A stretch of DNA of 64,000 bases. Source: Chryseobacterium sp. OSA05B. GTDB lineage: Bacteria; Bacteroidota; Bacteroidia; Flavobacteriales; Weeksellaceae. The stretch covers positions 1 to 64,000 of the forward strand of contig NZ_JAHXYH010000009.1 of the NCBI RefSeq assembly GCF_019970065.1. Reading direction: 5' to 3'. Positions within the stretch are counted from its first letter, which is position 1. Every line of letters begins with the position of its first letter. The notes under the pieces are model-generated. The model made no database searches, was not told where the DNA came from, and saw only the letters and a program-made list of their open reading frames with translations. Positions 55,258 to 64,000 of the stretch are shown one piece after another. The position numbers and the translations under genes are program-made.

Positions 55258-56259
55258 TTATTCGGTTCCTTTAAAAGCCTTTCTGTACTGGGAAGGAGAA
55301 AGGGAAATGTGTTTCAGAAACAGCCTTCGGAGCGAAACAGAACTTCCAAAACCACATTTATCTGCAATCATCTCAATACTCAAATCTGTAAATTCCAGCA
55401 TATTTTTCGCCTGGTCCAGCCTCATCTTTTCCAGAAACCGTCCGGGCGTCAATCCGGATTCTTTTACAAATACCCTGGAAAAGTTTCGCACACTCATATT
55501 GACGGCTTCGGCCATATCTTCTACTGAAATATGTTCTCCGAGTTTATGTTTAAGCAAATCCCTGACTTCTTTGATGAAAGGGCTCATCATATCATAATCC
55601 GGCAGGGCATTTCCGAACTGTGGCTGAATCCCCGGTCTGTGCAGATGCAGAACGAGATGACGGGCTACTTCCGAAGCCGTCGCCTTACCAAAATCTTCCT
55701 CCAGCAGCGCTAATGCGAGATCCATCCCTGAAGTAACGCCTCCTGAGGTATAGATCTGCTGATCACGGATAAAAAATGGATTGACATTCACCTCCAGTTC
55801 AGGATAAGACTTTTGTAGTATATCTGCAAATTTCCAGTGCGTCGTTACCTGTTTCCCCTGAAGAAGACCGGCTTTGGCGAGTACAAATGCTCCGGTACAG
55901 ACTGATCCCATCCGTCGTACTTTCGGGGTTAATTTTTGGAGAAAAGTATAAATGTCTGTATTCAGATCATTCAGAACAGCAAGGTCCGTTCCTCCAACCA
56001 ATAAAGTGTCTACAGGAAAATCTATATCATAAATGGTATGGCTGCACATAATCGGCATTCCGGAACCTGAATACAATATTTTCTCTGAAGTTCCCGATAA
56101 CAAATGAATCCTGTACCCGGAATAAGGCTGCTCATTGACCATAAAACGATTGGCAGATGTAAACACATCACAAGGACCTGCAATATCAAGCAGCTGTACC
56201 TGCGGCAGTACCAAAAGCACTATATTTTTCGTTTCTGAATTGTTTTCTGCTGTCTTCAT
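55258..56259 (-). CDS. GlxA-type AraC transcriptional regulator
   Basis: 333 residues. The N-terminal DJ-1/PfpI-like domain (10-190) has GSVCTGAFVLAKAGLL, TTHWKFADIL and YTSGGVTSGMDLALAL. The C-terminal double HTH (230-330) has ISVEDMAEAVNMSVRNFSRV, LSIEMIADKCGFGSSVSLRR and LSPSQYRKAF. The DJ-1 part serves as a ligand-sensing or dimerisation domain. It is followed about 200 bp later by a stand-alone DJ-1/PfpI gene that it may regulate. Confidence 0.92.
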   Translation of the reverse strand: MKTAENNSETKNIVLLVLPQVQLLDIAGPCDVFTSANRFMVNEQPYSGYRIHLLSGTSEKILYSGSGMPIMCSHTIYDIDFPVDTLLVGGTDLAVLNDLNTDIYTFLQKLTPKVRRMGSVCTGAFVLAKAGLLQGKQVTTHWKFADILQKSYPELEVNVNPFFIRDQQIYTSGGVTSGMDLALALLEEDFGKATASEVARHLVLHLHRPGIQPQFGNALPDYDMMSPFIKEVRDLLKHKLGEHISVEDMAEAVNMSVRNFSRVFVKESGLTPGRFLEKMRLDQAKNMLEFTDLSIEMIADKCGFGSSVSLRRLFLKHISLSPSQYRKAFKGTE

Positions 56260-56370
56260 AGCTCATTCCTTGTGGTACAAATTTACAGATAAAGCATTCT
56301 GTCTGCAATGACAAAAAAGATACCGTTTCGGCCAAATCTCTTATTTTTTATTTAGTTTAAATTCTATACA

Positions 56371-56405
56371 AAAAAGCCCCCAAATCGAAATTTGGAGGCT
56401 TTTTG
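56371..56405. terminator. bidirectional terminator
   Basis: AAAAAGCC and GGCTTTTT, interrupted by one C/A mismatch, continue as CCAAAT/ATTTGG around a 4-nt loop. It lies 25 bp past the stop of the large DUF2723 gene on the minus strand. Confidence 0.8.
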
Positions 56406-56429
56406 ATATTATGGAAATACTTCTCTAGT

Positions 56430-59400
56430 TTATTGTGTCACCTTAATCATAGCTCTGGTAATCTGATCTTCCTTTTCTTTTGAATAAGTGGAATCAAAAG
56501 GCTGCATTACATCAAACAGATATTGATAGAAAGGGGCAATCTTCTGCACATTTTCAGATTCCTTCATTGCCTTTTCTTTTCCCATTTGTTGCAATTCTTT
56601 AATGAAAACATTGAACTTTTTATCGATAGGTTCTATGGATTTCACCAGATAGGCATAGGCTTTCTCATTCTGACCAATTTTTTTATAAGCATCTGTGACT
56701 GCGGCTACGACCATAGAATATTCCATAGGTTTCACCCGCATTTGTCTGGCTGACTGCTTCTGGAATGCAGGAGAAAGACTCAGATAATAATCATATTCTT
56801 CAAAAATTTCTCTCTTAAGGATTTCGGCGAGCTGAAGACCCTTTTTCTCCTGTCCTGTCATGATATACCCTGTCACAATGGAACTCAGCGAACGCGGATC
56901 ATTGTATTTTTGGGCCGGAATTTCCTTTGAAACCAGATCCAAAATCTCCAGCGCTTTTCCTTTCTGTCCATTTAAAGCTAATGCTGAGGCGGCTCTTCCT
57001 GCCGTCATTCTGTAAACCATGATATTGGATGTCGCGGCTTCATCATAATGAATACTAAGGTCTTTAAAATTTCCCCATCTGAAATTTTTCACCACATGAT
57101 AAAGAGCATTCACATCTACCCGGCCCATATCACCATCCGGCTTAGGAGCGGTACGAATAGGCACGAGTTTGTAGCTGAATCCTTCAAATTGCAGGTATTC
57201 ATCCAGATAGAAAATATTTTCGCTATCATAAACTCCTCCGGAAGAAAAGTTGATGGGACGTTTCCAGTCGAAATTCGCAAGCATATCCAGCATCATGAGG
57301 TTGTTTTTGTAAAGGGTGTTGCCTTTATAGGTGATCAGAATCTGGTTCACGACGTTCGGAAGATCGTCCTGGGTGATGATTCCAGCCTTTAATGCATTTT
57401 CCTTATTCACCGGAAGGATGAATTTATTAACGGGAAGAATATTGTATTCCTCAAATTTTTCTTCTCCGAAATACATTTTTAAAAGATGGTCTTTTTCAGG
57501 AGATTTGAACTTCAGAAAATTCACCGCCTCTTTCAAAGTCATAGAATCCTGCGTAAGGTATTTTCTAAAGGCCCCGAATTCCGTATCCGGAACGCCCTGT
57601 TCTTTTAACATAGAGAAAACACCTTCCCAGTCTTCTTTTTTCATCATATAAATCTGGTCGTTCACACCGTCTCTGTAATCATCATGGCTCAGTTGAGTAG
57701 GAATCCCCGTTGCATTATACGTTTTTCTTTTCACCTGGTCAATATACCATGGAGTTGCTAAAAGCGTAAAGTTGACCGTTTTTACATCATCCCGGAAGCG
57801 TTCCGTCTCCTGAATAGCCCACACCGGGAAAGTATCGTTGTCTCCGTAGATGAAAATAATATCATCTTTAGAAAGTGATTTGAGGAATGAATAAGCATAA
57901 TCCCGCGCCGCTGATTTTTTGCTCCGGTCATGCGGTACATAATTCTGGAAACCCATCATAAAAGGAACGCCCAACAAGATGATACCTAAAACTATATTAG
58001 CGGTATTGGATTTTACTTTGGACTGGATCAACCATAAAATAGAGCCTGCTCCAAGTCCGATCCAGATGGCAAATGCGTAGAACGAGCCTACCATCGCATA
58101 ATCTCTCTCCCTTACTTCAAAAGGCTTAACCCCGGTGTAAAAAACAATTCCGAAGCTTGTTAAAACAAATAGTGAAAGAAGTGCATAGAATCTTCCAAAG
58201 TCTCTGTTCAGCTGGAAGAAAAATCCGATCAATCCTAATATTAAGGGTAGAAAGAAGAATTTTACGGTGCTGTCATTTTTGAATTTAGCCGGTATCTTGT
58301 CCTGATTTCCCAGCAAAGCGTTATCTATAAAAGGAATCCCCGAGATCCAGTTCCCTCTTGTGTTTTCCATTTTTCCTTCAAGGTCATTCTGTCTTCCCAC
58401 GAAGTTCCACATCAGGTACCTCACGAAATAATACCCGTTCTGAAAGGTGATAAAATAATCCATATTCTGAGCCAATGAAGGCTTTTGAACATTAATCAGG
58501 TTATAAGGTTTTACTTTCAGATAATCTTCTGCTGTAATGGATTTATCTTCGTATTTGGATCTTAATTCATCGAAAATTTGTTTTGCCTGAGGATTGTCTG
58601 CCACCTCTTCGTTATCGTAATTGAAGGTAAAATCCGGAGCTCCGTACATCGAAATATAGTTGGCCATGACGTCTTTATCCTGATTGAACATTCTTGGCAG
58701 TAAGCTGATCTGAGATTTGCTGAAAACATAGTTGAAACGGTCTCCGGTTTTTCTGTACGTTCCGGTTTTCTCATCTTTTTCGTAGATTTCCCCTGTTTTG
58801 GTGGTTTTGAAGCTTCCGTCTTCGTTTTTCTCAATTCCGTTCGCATCAAGGAAAGCGGTATAATTTTGCCCATAAATGGTTGGCCAGTCACCATATTGTT
58901 CTCTGTTGTAGTAATCCAGCATACCGATTGCCGTATCCGGATCATTAAGGTTCATCGGAGGATTGGCATTGGCTCTTACGGGAATCACCATCCAGCATGA
59001 GAAACCAACAACCATGTACACTACTGATAAAGCAATTGTCTGATATACATTTCTTTTAGCTTTTCTGGCATATTTAATCAGGAAATAAGAGATTGTAGCC
59101 ATCAGAACAAATGCGGCTACCGTTCCCGAGTGGAAAGGCAGTCCAAGTCCGTTCACGAAGAATATTTCAAGTCTTCCGAACATCGTCATGATCAATGGGA
59201 AGATAATTTTGAAAACAATGATCAAAATTCCCAGTGTGATCGCATTGGCCCAGATAAAGTTTTTCCAGGTGAATTTGTAATTTCTTGCGTAATAGACCAG
59301 ACATACAGCCGGTACTGCAAGCATACACATCATGTGAACCCCAACGGAAAGTCCCAGTATAAAGAAAATAAGAATGACCCATCTTTCATTATCCACCACT

Positions 59401-59915
59401 TTGTATTCGTTTTCCCATTTGGTCACAAGCCATACCAGCAAGGCGATAAACATGGAAGCCATGGAATACACCTCTCCTTCCACTGCAGAAAACCAGAACG
59501 AATCTGAGAAGGTAAAGCACAATGCCCCAATCGCTCCGGCAAAAAGAATGGAAATTTCCTGATGTTTGGTTATTTCTTCAAAGTCTTTATTTAAAAGCCT
59601 TCTTAAAAAATGGGTAATAGTCCAGAACAAAAACAGAATGGTGAATGCGCTGAACAATGAAGACATTGAATTGATTACTATGGCATAATTCTCTTCATTC
59701 CCCAGTGCCAATATACTGGCCACAGCACCCACAATCTGGAATAAAGCGGCTCCGGGAGCGTGCGTTACTTCAAGTTTGGCAGCCGAGGAAATATACTCTC
59801 CACAGTCCCAGAAACTGAAGGAATGCTCCATGGTGGAGAGATAAGTCATCAGGGCAATTGTGAAAATCACCCATCCTAAAACGGTGTTCCATTTTTTAAA
59901 AGACCAGTTCTTCAT
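56430..59915 (-). CDS. DUF2723 family large membrane protein
   Basis: 1161 residues. The first ~330 residues are polytopic and match the DUF2723 pattern (WNTVLGWVIFTIALMTYLST; EHSFSFWDCGEYISSAAKLE; HAPGAALFQIVGAVASILAL). More membrane helices follow near residues 540-690. A soluble C-terminal half (from about 700, DNDTFPVWAIQETERFRDDV) ends in TPR-like helices. The fold is related to GT-C type glycosyltransferases and the D-E near the N-terminus (WDCGEY) fits that; the sugar donor and acceptor are unknown. It is a lone gene with an inverted repeat two bases before the start. Confidence 0.85.
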   Translation of the reverse strand: MKNWSFKKWNTVLGWVIFTIALMTYLSTMEHSFSFWDCGEYISSAAKLEVTHAPGAALFQIVGAVASILALGNEENYAIVINSMSSLFSAFTILFLFWTITHFLRRLLNKDFEEITKHQEISILFAGAIGALCFTFSDSFWFSAVEGEVYSMASMFIALLVWLVTKWENEYKVVDNERWVILIFFILGLSVGVHMMCMLAVPAVCLVYYARNYKFTWKNFIWANAITLGILIIVFKIIFPLIMTMFGRLEIFFVNGLGLPFHSGTVAAFVLMATISYFLIKYARKAKRNVYQTIALSVVYMVVGFSCWMVIPVRANANPPMNLNDPDTAIGMLDYYNREQYGDWPTIYGQNYTAFLDANGIEKNEDGSFKTTKTGEIYEKDEKTGTYRKTGDRFNYVFSKSQISLLPRMFNQDKDVMANYISMYGAPDFTFNYDNEEVADNPQAKQIFDELRSKYEDKSITAEDYLKVKPYNLINVQKPSLAQNMDYFITFQNGYYFVRYLMWNFVGRQNDLEGKMENTRGNWISGIPFIDNALLGNQDKIPAKFKNDSTVKFFFLPLILGLIGFFFQLNRDFGRFYALLSLFVLTSFGIVFYTGVKPFEVRERDYAMVGSFYAFAIWIGLGAGSILWLIQSKVKSNTANIVLGIILLGVPFMMGFQNYVPHDRSKKSAARDYAYSFLKSLSKDDIIFIYGDNDTFPVWAIQETERFRDDVKTVNFTLLATPWYIDQVKRKTYNATGIPTQLSHDDYRDGVNDQIYMMKKEDWEGVFSMLKEQGVPDTEFGAFRKYLTQDSMTLKEAVNFLKFKSPEKDHLLKMYFGEEKFEEYNILPVNKFILPVNKENALKAGIITQDDLPNVVNQILITYKGNTLYKNNLMMLDMLANFDWKRPINFSSGGVYDSENIFYLDEYLQFEGFSYKLVPIRTAPKPDGDMGRVDVNALYHVVKNFRWGNFKDLSIHYDEAATSNIMVYRMTAGRAASALALNGQKGKALEILDLVSKEIPAQKYNDPRSLSSIVTGYIMTGQEKKGLQLAEILKREIFEEYDYYLSLSPAFQKQSARQMRVKPMEYSMVVAAVTDAYKKIGQNEKAYAYLVKSIEPIDKKFNVFIKELQQMGKEKAMKESENVQKIAPFYQYLFDVMQPFDSTYSKEKEDQITRAMIKVTQ

Positions 59916-59916
59916 A

Positions 59917-59941
59917 TACTATGTAATTTCAATACATAGTA
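59917..59941. promoter_or_regulatory. inverted repeat just upstream of the DUF2723 start codon
   Basis: TACTATGTA (59917-59925) and TACATAGTA (59933-59941) are perfect inverted copies with a 7-nt spacer, beginning 2 bp upstream of the ATG (59913-59915). It could be an operator or an mRNA hairpin at the translation start. Confidence 0.5.
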
Positions 59942-60076
59942 AGACAACCCAGACAGGTGAATTATTACATCCTTATTTAAATATAATTGAATTCCGAAAG
60001 AATTTATTGATTATTAATTCTGAATTCAGCTACAATCATGCAAGATCACTCTCTGCATTATTTGTTCAATCTGATA

Positions 60077-60934
60077 TTAGTTACTCCTTAATTGACTTAT
60101 TTCTTCTACTAGTTTCGGATACATTGTATGTAAATCGGCACCTCCTTTCGGTTCACGGCTCATGCTTCGATCCATGCCATCGTAGTCGTTTTCAGGGTAT
60201 AATTCATATACCGTATCTTTTATGATGGATTCTTCATCGTCATGGTTTTGGGCATACGCATCATCAGCGACGTAAAGCAACCCTTCCGCCCAGCAGTCTC
60301 CAACATTAAAGCTGTATTTCCCGCTTACAAACGACTGAATATCTGATTGTATGTCATCAAAAAACTCTTTCCCTTTTAAGATCAGCCAGCATCTGAAATA
60401 GATAAATCCGTCATCTGAAAAATAGTCATCAAAGATATATACTCCATTTTCTTTCTTAAAATCACATTCAAGAATGATTGAAAGCTCAGCGATTTCAGCA
60501 GTATACAGTTCACTAAGCTTTTCCTGTAGTGTTTTTTCAAAAAGGATCATTCTCTCCTTTCCGAACTTGGATAAATAATCGGTTAGGTTTTCAATATGTT
60601 CCTCAATGTCATATTCGCTCCAGTGGGCTTTTTTAAATTTGTTGGATTTCTCAATGGCTTCCCAAAAATAAATATCTGCCTTTTCATTATCCGAAAGCTC
60701 AACTTTCTGAGGAATGGCATCATTTTCCTGAATTTCAGTGTAGCCTTTTTTTATTTTCTGATTAATCAGCTTTTCAGATTCCAGAATACATTCTTTTTCG
60801 TCGGCATATTCTTTAACTGTTTCCCGGCCTTTGGTTCCGGTTTTCCCAAAAGATATTTTCTGTACATTTCCGGAACACTCAATATTCCAAAATTTGTCGG
60901 ACAGTTCTTTCTGGTTGATAAAGTTTCTTTTCAT
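60077..60934 (-). CDS. WGR and DUF4240 domain protein
   Basis: 285 residues, soluble. An N-terminal WGR domain (FWNIECSGNVQKISFGKTGT; GRETVKEYADEKECILESEK, residues about 14-65) is followed by a DUF4240-like domain starting FWEAIEKSNK near residue 89 and including FYFRCW-like strands (DDGFIYFRCWLILKGKEFF). WGR domains occur in DNA-linked and uncharacterised bacterial proteins; DUF4240 has no defined activity. It is a lone minus-strand gene. Confidence 0.8.
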   Translation of the reverse strand: MKRNFINQKELSDKFWNIECSGNVQKISFGKTGTKGRETVKEYADEKECILESEKLINQKIKKGYTEIQENDAIPQKVELSDNEKADIYFWEAIEKSNKFKKAHWSEYDIEEHIENLTDYLSKFGKERMILFEKTLQEKLSELYTAEIAELSIILECDFKKENGVYIFDDYFSDDGFIYFRCWLILKGKEFFDDIQSDIQSFVSGKYSFNVGDCWAEGLLYVADDAYAQNHDDEESIIKDTVYELYPENDYDGMDRSMSREPKGGADLHTMYPKLVEEISQLRSN

Positions 60935-61377
60935 AGGAAATTGTGGTGGTATTTTTATTAAAAGAAAGTGAAACTACGAAAAAACATCGGAACCGGAAGG
61001 GAAGAATGGCCTGATGATGCCGGTTTTTAATGAATGCTTAGTTTCATTTGGATATCTACTACAATCTTGAATAGCTCAGTGTATCATTGAGAAAAATACC
61101 AATAGCTTTTTTAAAGTAAAGGTAGTTAACAACAGATTGCACGGATTTACGCAGATGATTATGTTGATTCCTGTATGTTTCGGGGGGATTTTTTTAAAAC
61201 GCAAAGATTTAATGCTAAATATAGAGTTTCAAGGAAGGCAAAGAAGTGTGACTGCGTCACTGAATAAGAGAACGTTTTTTCATACGCTTCATAGAATCAA
61301 TTTTAATTGATTCTTTCCTGTGCATCCCTAAAATATAAAAGCATAATATTCAAATTTTGTGTTTAAAACCCTCTGAA
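60935..61377. other. intergenic region with dispersed repeat fragments
   Basis: 443 bp with no gene. It holds the CGCAGATGATT repeat at 61140-61160, GCAAAG-rich text at 61198-61245, and a local inverted repeat GAATCAATT-TTA-ATTGATTC near 61293-61313. Confidence 0.6.
61140..61160 (+). repeat. CGCAGATGATT dispersed repeat, copy 2
   Basis: It matches 6796-6815 with one extra T. Nearby GCAAAG words resemble repeat text near 36010-36050. Confidence 0.55.
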
Positions 61378-62166
61378 TCAATATGTATTATTCAGTCCCC
61401 CATCTAAAGGAATACTGGTCCCGGTAAGATAAGATGAGTATTCTGACGCCAGGAAAGCTGCCAGATGGCCATACTCTTCAGTTTTTCCAAGTCTTTTCAT
61501 TGGAATTTTATTTTCTCTTCCTTTTTTGATTTCTTCCTGAGATTTCCCGGTCTGTTGGGCCTCATGGCTGATCAGATTCTGAATACGCTCCGTATCAAAA
61601 TATCCGGTTAAAATATTATTAACCGTGATCTGATGTTCCGCTATTTCATTGGATAATGTTTTGGCCCATGCAATCACTGCCGAACGGATGGAATTTGAAA
61701 GGGATAAATTATTGATCGGTTCTTTTACAGACAGTGAAGATACATTGATGATACGTCCGCTCTTCTGTTGAATCATATGTGGCAAAGCGAGCAGTGTTGT
61801 CTCACAAACCGTTTTAAAAAGAAGATCAAATGCTTTCTGATAATCATCCACGCCTTTATCTACAGCCAAGCCCGGTTCCGGACCGTTGGTATTATTAACC
61901 AGAATGTCTACAGAATGACTTTCAAAATAATTAGAAATAATGGTTTTGTAGTCCTCAAAATTGGAGAAATCCGCCACGAGATACTGATGCTTCTGATTAG
62001 GATTGATGACCGGAAGTGATGCTACCACGCTCTTAAGTTTCGTTTCATTACGCGCCATGACCGTAACATTAGCACCGCATTTGGCGAGTTCCAGGGCTAT
62101 TCCCAGACCGATTCCCTGGGTGGCTGCTCCTACTAAAGCATTCTTTGAAAAAAGCTGAATATTCAT
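61378..62166 (-). CDS. SDR family oxidoreductase with substituted catalytic pair
   Basis: 262 residues. The Rossmann dinucleotide site is intact (NALVGAATQGIGLGIALELA), as are the NN-motif (DILVNNTNGPEPG) and Ser region (INVSSLSVKEP). Where classical SDRs have YxxxK, this protein has SNSIR, aligned without a gap to the YAAAK of FabG, so both Tyr and Lys are replaced. A subgroup of bacterial SDRs shares this feature. It may use a different mechanism or bind cofactor without classical activity. It is a lone minus-strand gene. Confidence 0.87.
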   Translation of the reverse strand: MNIQLFSKNALVGAATQGIGLGIALELAKCGANVTVMARNETKLKSVVASLPVINPNQKHQYLVADFSNFEDYKTIISNYFESHSVDILVNNTNGPEPGLAVDKGVDDYQKAFDLLFKTVCETTLLALPHMIQQKSGRIINVSSLSVKEPINNLSLSNSIRSAVIAWAKTLSNEIAEHQITVNNILTGYFDTERIQNLISHEAQQTGKSQEEIKKGRENKIPMKRLGKTEEYGHLAAFLASEYSSYLTGTSIPLDGGLNNTY

Positions 62167-62263
62167 GAATTGATGGTATTACTGAGTGATTACAGATAAA
62201 TGTAGCAAAAAAGCTTTACATTCTGGTCAATGAACCATTAATAATTACGGATTTAAGCTTTAA

Positions 62264-63430
62264 TTACTGAGGAAGTGCAGGAGGATGGACTCTTTCCGGT
62301 TTCGTAGATAAAGTCCGTAGAAAAGCTTCCAGCTGAGCAATTTCTATATCAGTGAGATCCAGTAATCTCACAAAACTTGATTTTTCCGAGGAAAGTGTAA
62401 TGCCCTGGTGAACTGTTGAGCGTTTTTGGGAATGCTCCGGATTTCCTCTGCTGTAAAACTGAATCACTTCCGTAAGTGTCGTCATAGAGCCATTGTGCAT
62501 CCATGGTCCTGTCCTTGATACTTCACGAAGACCCGGTACACGGAATTTACCGGCATCTTCAGGTTTCTTTGTTACCAGATATCTTCCCAAATCTTCTCCC
62601 TTTGAACCTAATAAAGAAGTCCCGACATTTTCAAACTGATTATTGGAAAAATACCCTGAGCTGTGACAGTTCATACACTGCGCCTTGGTTCTGAAAAGAT
62701 GCAGTCCCATCAACTCATCATCAGAATAAATTTCCGATTTTCCATCAATAAACTGATCGAATTTTGAAGTTCCGCTTTTAATCGTTCTTTCAAAAGCAGC
62801 TATGGCTTTGGAAATCCTGTCTTTTGATACTTTTTTATCGCCAAAAGCTTTTTCAAATAATAATTCATATCCTTTGATTCTGGCAATTTTTCCGGCTGCG
62901 AGATCAATGTGCCCGCTCATTTCCCTTTCGTCACTGATTGGCATTTCCGACTGTTCTTCGAGAGATGCAGCACGTCCGTCCCAGAATAGAGATTTTGCGT
63001 ACGCTACATTGAGGATACTCATCGCATTTCGGATACCAAGCTGTCTATCATGCCCGAAAGAGAAGGTTCTGTTATCACACCACCCCAGTTCCGGATCATG
63101 GCAGGAAGCACAGGCGATCTGATTGGATTTGGAAAGTCGTGGATCAAAGAAAAGCGTTTTTCCCAATACTGCTTTGTTTTCAGAATAGGGATTATCTGCG
63201 GGAAACTGAATGTCAGGAAGATGACCTATCTCAGCAAAATAGGGTTTTGCATCCGGGTCTAAGATCGGTTTTGGCCATTTTGAAGAATCTCCGGAAGAAT
63301 ATAATTTCCTCAGTTCGGCAAGGAACGAGGCTTTTTCTCTGATCTCCTTCTGAACACTGTTGCTGAAACAGTTATTCAAAAGGGAAACCGTAAGAAATGC
63401 AATTAATATCCAGCTTAGGACACTTTTCAT
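62264..63430 (-). CDS. di-heme cytochrome c peroxidase
   Basis: 388 residues with a lipobox-like signal (IAFLTVSLLNNCFSN), so exported and possibly lipid-anchored. Two CXXCH haem c sites are visible: IACASCHDPELGW at about residue 108 and AQCMNCHSSGYF at about residue 252. LFWDGRAASLEEQ and the Met-containing GPWMHNGSMTTL are typical of the bacterial cytochrome c peroxidase/MauG family. It reduces hydrogen peroxide with electrons from small cytochromes in the periplasm. It is a lone minus-strand gene. Confidence 0.92.
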   Translation of the reverse strand: MKSVLSWILIAFLTVSLLNNCFSNSVQKEIREKASFLAELRKLYSSGDSSKWPKPILDPDAKPYFAEIGHLPDIQFPADNPYSENKAVLGKTLFFDPRLSKSNQIACASCHDPELGWCDNRTFSFGHDRQLGIRNAMSILNVAYAKSLFWDGRAASLEEQSEMPISDEREMSGHIDLAAGKIARIKGYELLFEKAFGDKKVSKDRISKAIAAFERTIKSGTSKFDQFIDGKSEIYSDDELMGLHLFRTKAQCMNCHSSGYFSNNQFENVGTSLLGSKGEDLGRYLVTKKPEDAGKFRVPGLREVSRTGPWMHNGSMTTLTEVIQFYSRGNPEHSQKRSTVHQGITLSSEKSSFVRLLDLTDIEIAQLEAFLRTLSTKPERVHPPALPQ

Positions 63431-63637
63431 GAATCATGGAGTTTCCGCAAAAATAGGGAAACTGGATCAATTCATTTAAACAGATATTGTTTATTTAAAT
63501 TTTAGTTGCTCAATTCATTGATTTTAAACACGAATGACACAATTTTTTAAGCCTGATATGTAAAAATATGTCACAAATAAAAGGTACTGTATAATTCAAT
63601 CTGCAATGTTTGAAAAGGACAGATTTTAATATTTACT

Positions 63638-63645
63638 TACTTTTG
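63638..63645 (+). promoter_or_regulatory. -7 box (TACTTTTG) before the Crp/Fnr gene
   Basis: It matches TAnnTTTG 17 bp upstream of the ATG at 63663. A TTTG at 63609-63612 is 25 nt further upstream, longer than the usual spacing. Confidence 0.45.
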
Positions 63646-63662
63646 CAGACCGCTATTTTATT

Positions 63663-64000
63663 ATGGATACAGATACAATACTTTCACAGTTAACAGTACA
63701 TTTCCGAGAGATCATTACGTTGGAAGAGGCAGATATTGAAGCCATCATTCCAGCATTAGAAATTATACACCTCAAAAAAAAGGACTTTCTGCTGAGTGAA
63801 GGACAGGTTTCAAAACATATGCGTTTTATTGTAAAAGGCAGTCTTTATGCCTATTATCTGGATGAAAAAGGCAGAGAAAACACCACCCAGCTGGGTATTG
63901 AAAACTGGTGGGTGAATGATCTGTACAGTTATCTGAGCGGGCAGCCTTCCAGAATGTTTATTCAGGCCAATGAAGAAACTACCGTGATACAGATCAGCAA
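63663..64000 (+). CDS. Crp/Fnr family transcriptional regulator, 3' part beyond window
   Basis: The frame from ATG 63663 runs to the window end, giving 112 visible residues (MDTDTILSQLTVHFREIITL). The sequence follows the cyclic-nucleotide-binding-like domain of Crp/Fnr proteins (LKKKDFLLSEGQVSKHMRFI; VKGSLYAYYLDEKGRENTTQ; WWVNDLYSYLSGQPSRMF). The DNA-binding domain lies outside. It is a lone plus-strand gene, divergent from the cytochrome c peroxidase gene. Confidence 0.85.
   Translation, partial: MDTDTILSQLTVHFREIITLEEADIEAIIPALEIIHLKKKDFLLSEGQVSKHMRFIVKGSLYAYYLDEKGRENTTQLGIENWWVNDLYSYLSGQPSRMFIQANEETTVIQIS

Overview
The window looks like a chromosomal segment of a Chryseobacterium-like member of the Flavobacteriia (Bacteroidota). 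The grounds are type IX secretion (T9SS) C-terminal sorting domains on several secreted proteins, flavobacterial -7 boxes (TAnnTTTG) in front of several genes, little Shine-Dalgarno signal, AT-rich intergenic DNA, and families typical of the group (DUF6443/RHS proteins, STN-type TonB receptors with FecR/ECF pairs, DUF2480, DUF2723). No tRNA, rRNA, CRISPR array, insertion sequence or prophage was seen.

Layout. 1-5602 (minus): a three-gene surface-protein operon (T9SS protein, RHS-like protein, DUF6443/RHS protein cut by the window edge). Two of its genes are broken, one by an in-frame amber codon and one by a one-base frameshift at a homopolymer. 5808-6575: fatty acid hydroxylase. 6910-17324: a cell-surface signalling and uptake block with an ECF sigma factor diverging from FecR, an STN-type TonB receptor, a beta-helix lipoprotein, a T9SS protein, a lipoprotein, an S41 protease and a small coiled-coil protein. 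17334-22430: a MarR regulator with a secreted protein behind a 40-bp perfect palindrome, an AraC/MFS divergent pair, and an Fe-S type HTH regulator diverging from the next block. 22623-25315: a redox block (superoxide dismutase, DUF2480, FMN reductase, 2Fe-2S and 4Fe-4S ferredoxins). 25516-43745: a subtilase and a reprolysin-like metalloprotease, both T9SS cargo, among small metabolic and regulatory genes (ketopantoate reductase, Crp/Fnr, LLM oxidoreductase, AraC with a TetX-family monooxygenase and DinB, AraC with aldo/keto reductase), ending in a 1.07-kb region without genes. 43746-47495: two tandem TPR/transmembrane/HTH regulators and a GNAT acetyltransferase.

47554-54101 (minus) is the most distinctive system: a class I lanthipeptide locus. 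A 74-residue precursor with a GG-ended leader and a three-Cys core is followed, after an intercistronic hairpin, by four overlapping genes: S41 peptidase, small membrane protein, LanC cyclase and full-length LanB dehydratase. There is no dedicated transporter or C39/LanP-type protease, so the S41 peptidase is a candidate processing enzyme (inference).

54421-64000: a DJ-1/PfpI protein, a GlxA-type regulator, a large DUF2723 membrane protein with an inverted repeat just before its start codon, a WGR/DUF4240 protein, an SDR with a substituted catalytic pair, a di-heme cytochrome c peroxidase and a partial Crp/Fnr regulator.

Across the window, intergenic DNA carries families of short degenerate repeats with shared words. 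One 37-nt unit occurs at 29678-29714 and inverted at 36071-36107 with three mismatches, with a looser third copy at 18695-18726. Similar text appears to lie in frame inside the coding sequence near 4842-4920. These repeats are the least explained structure here.
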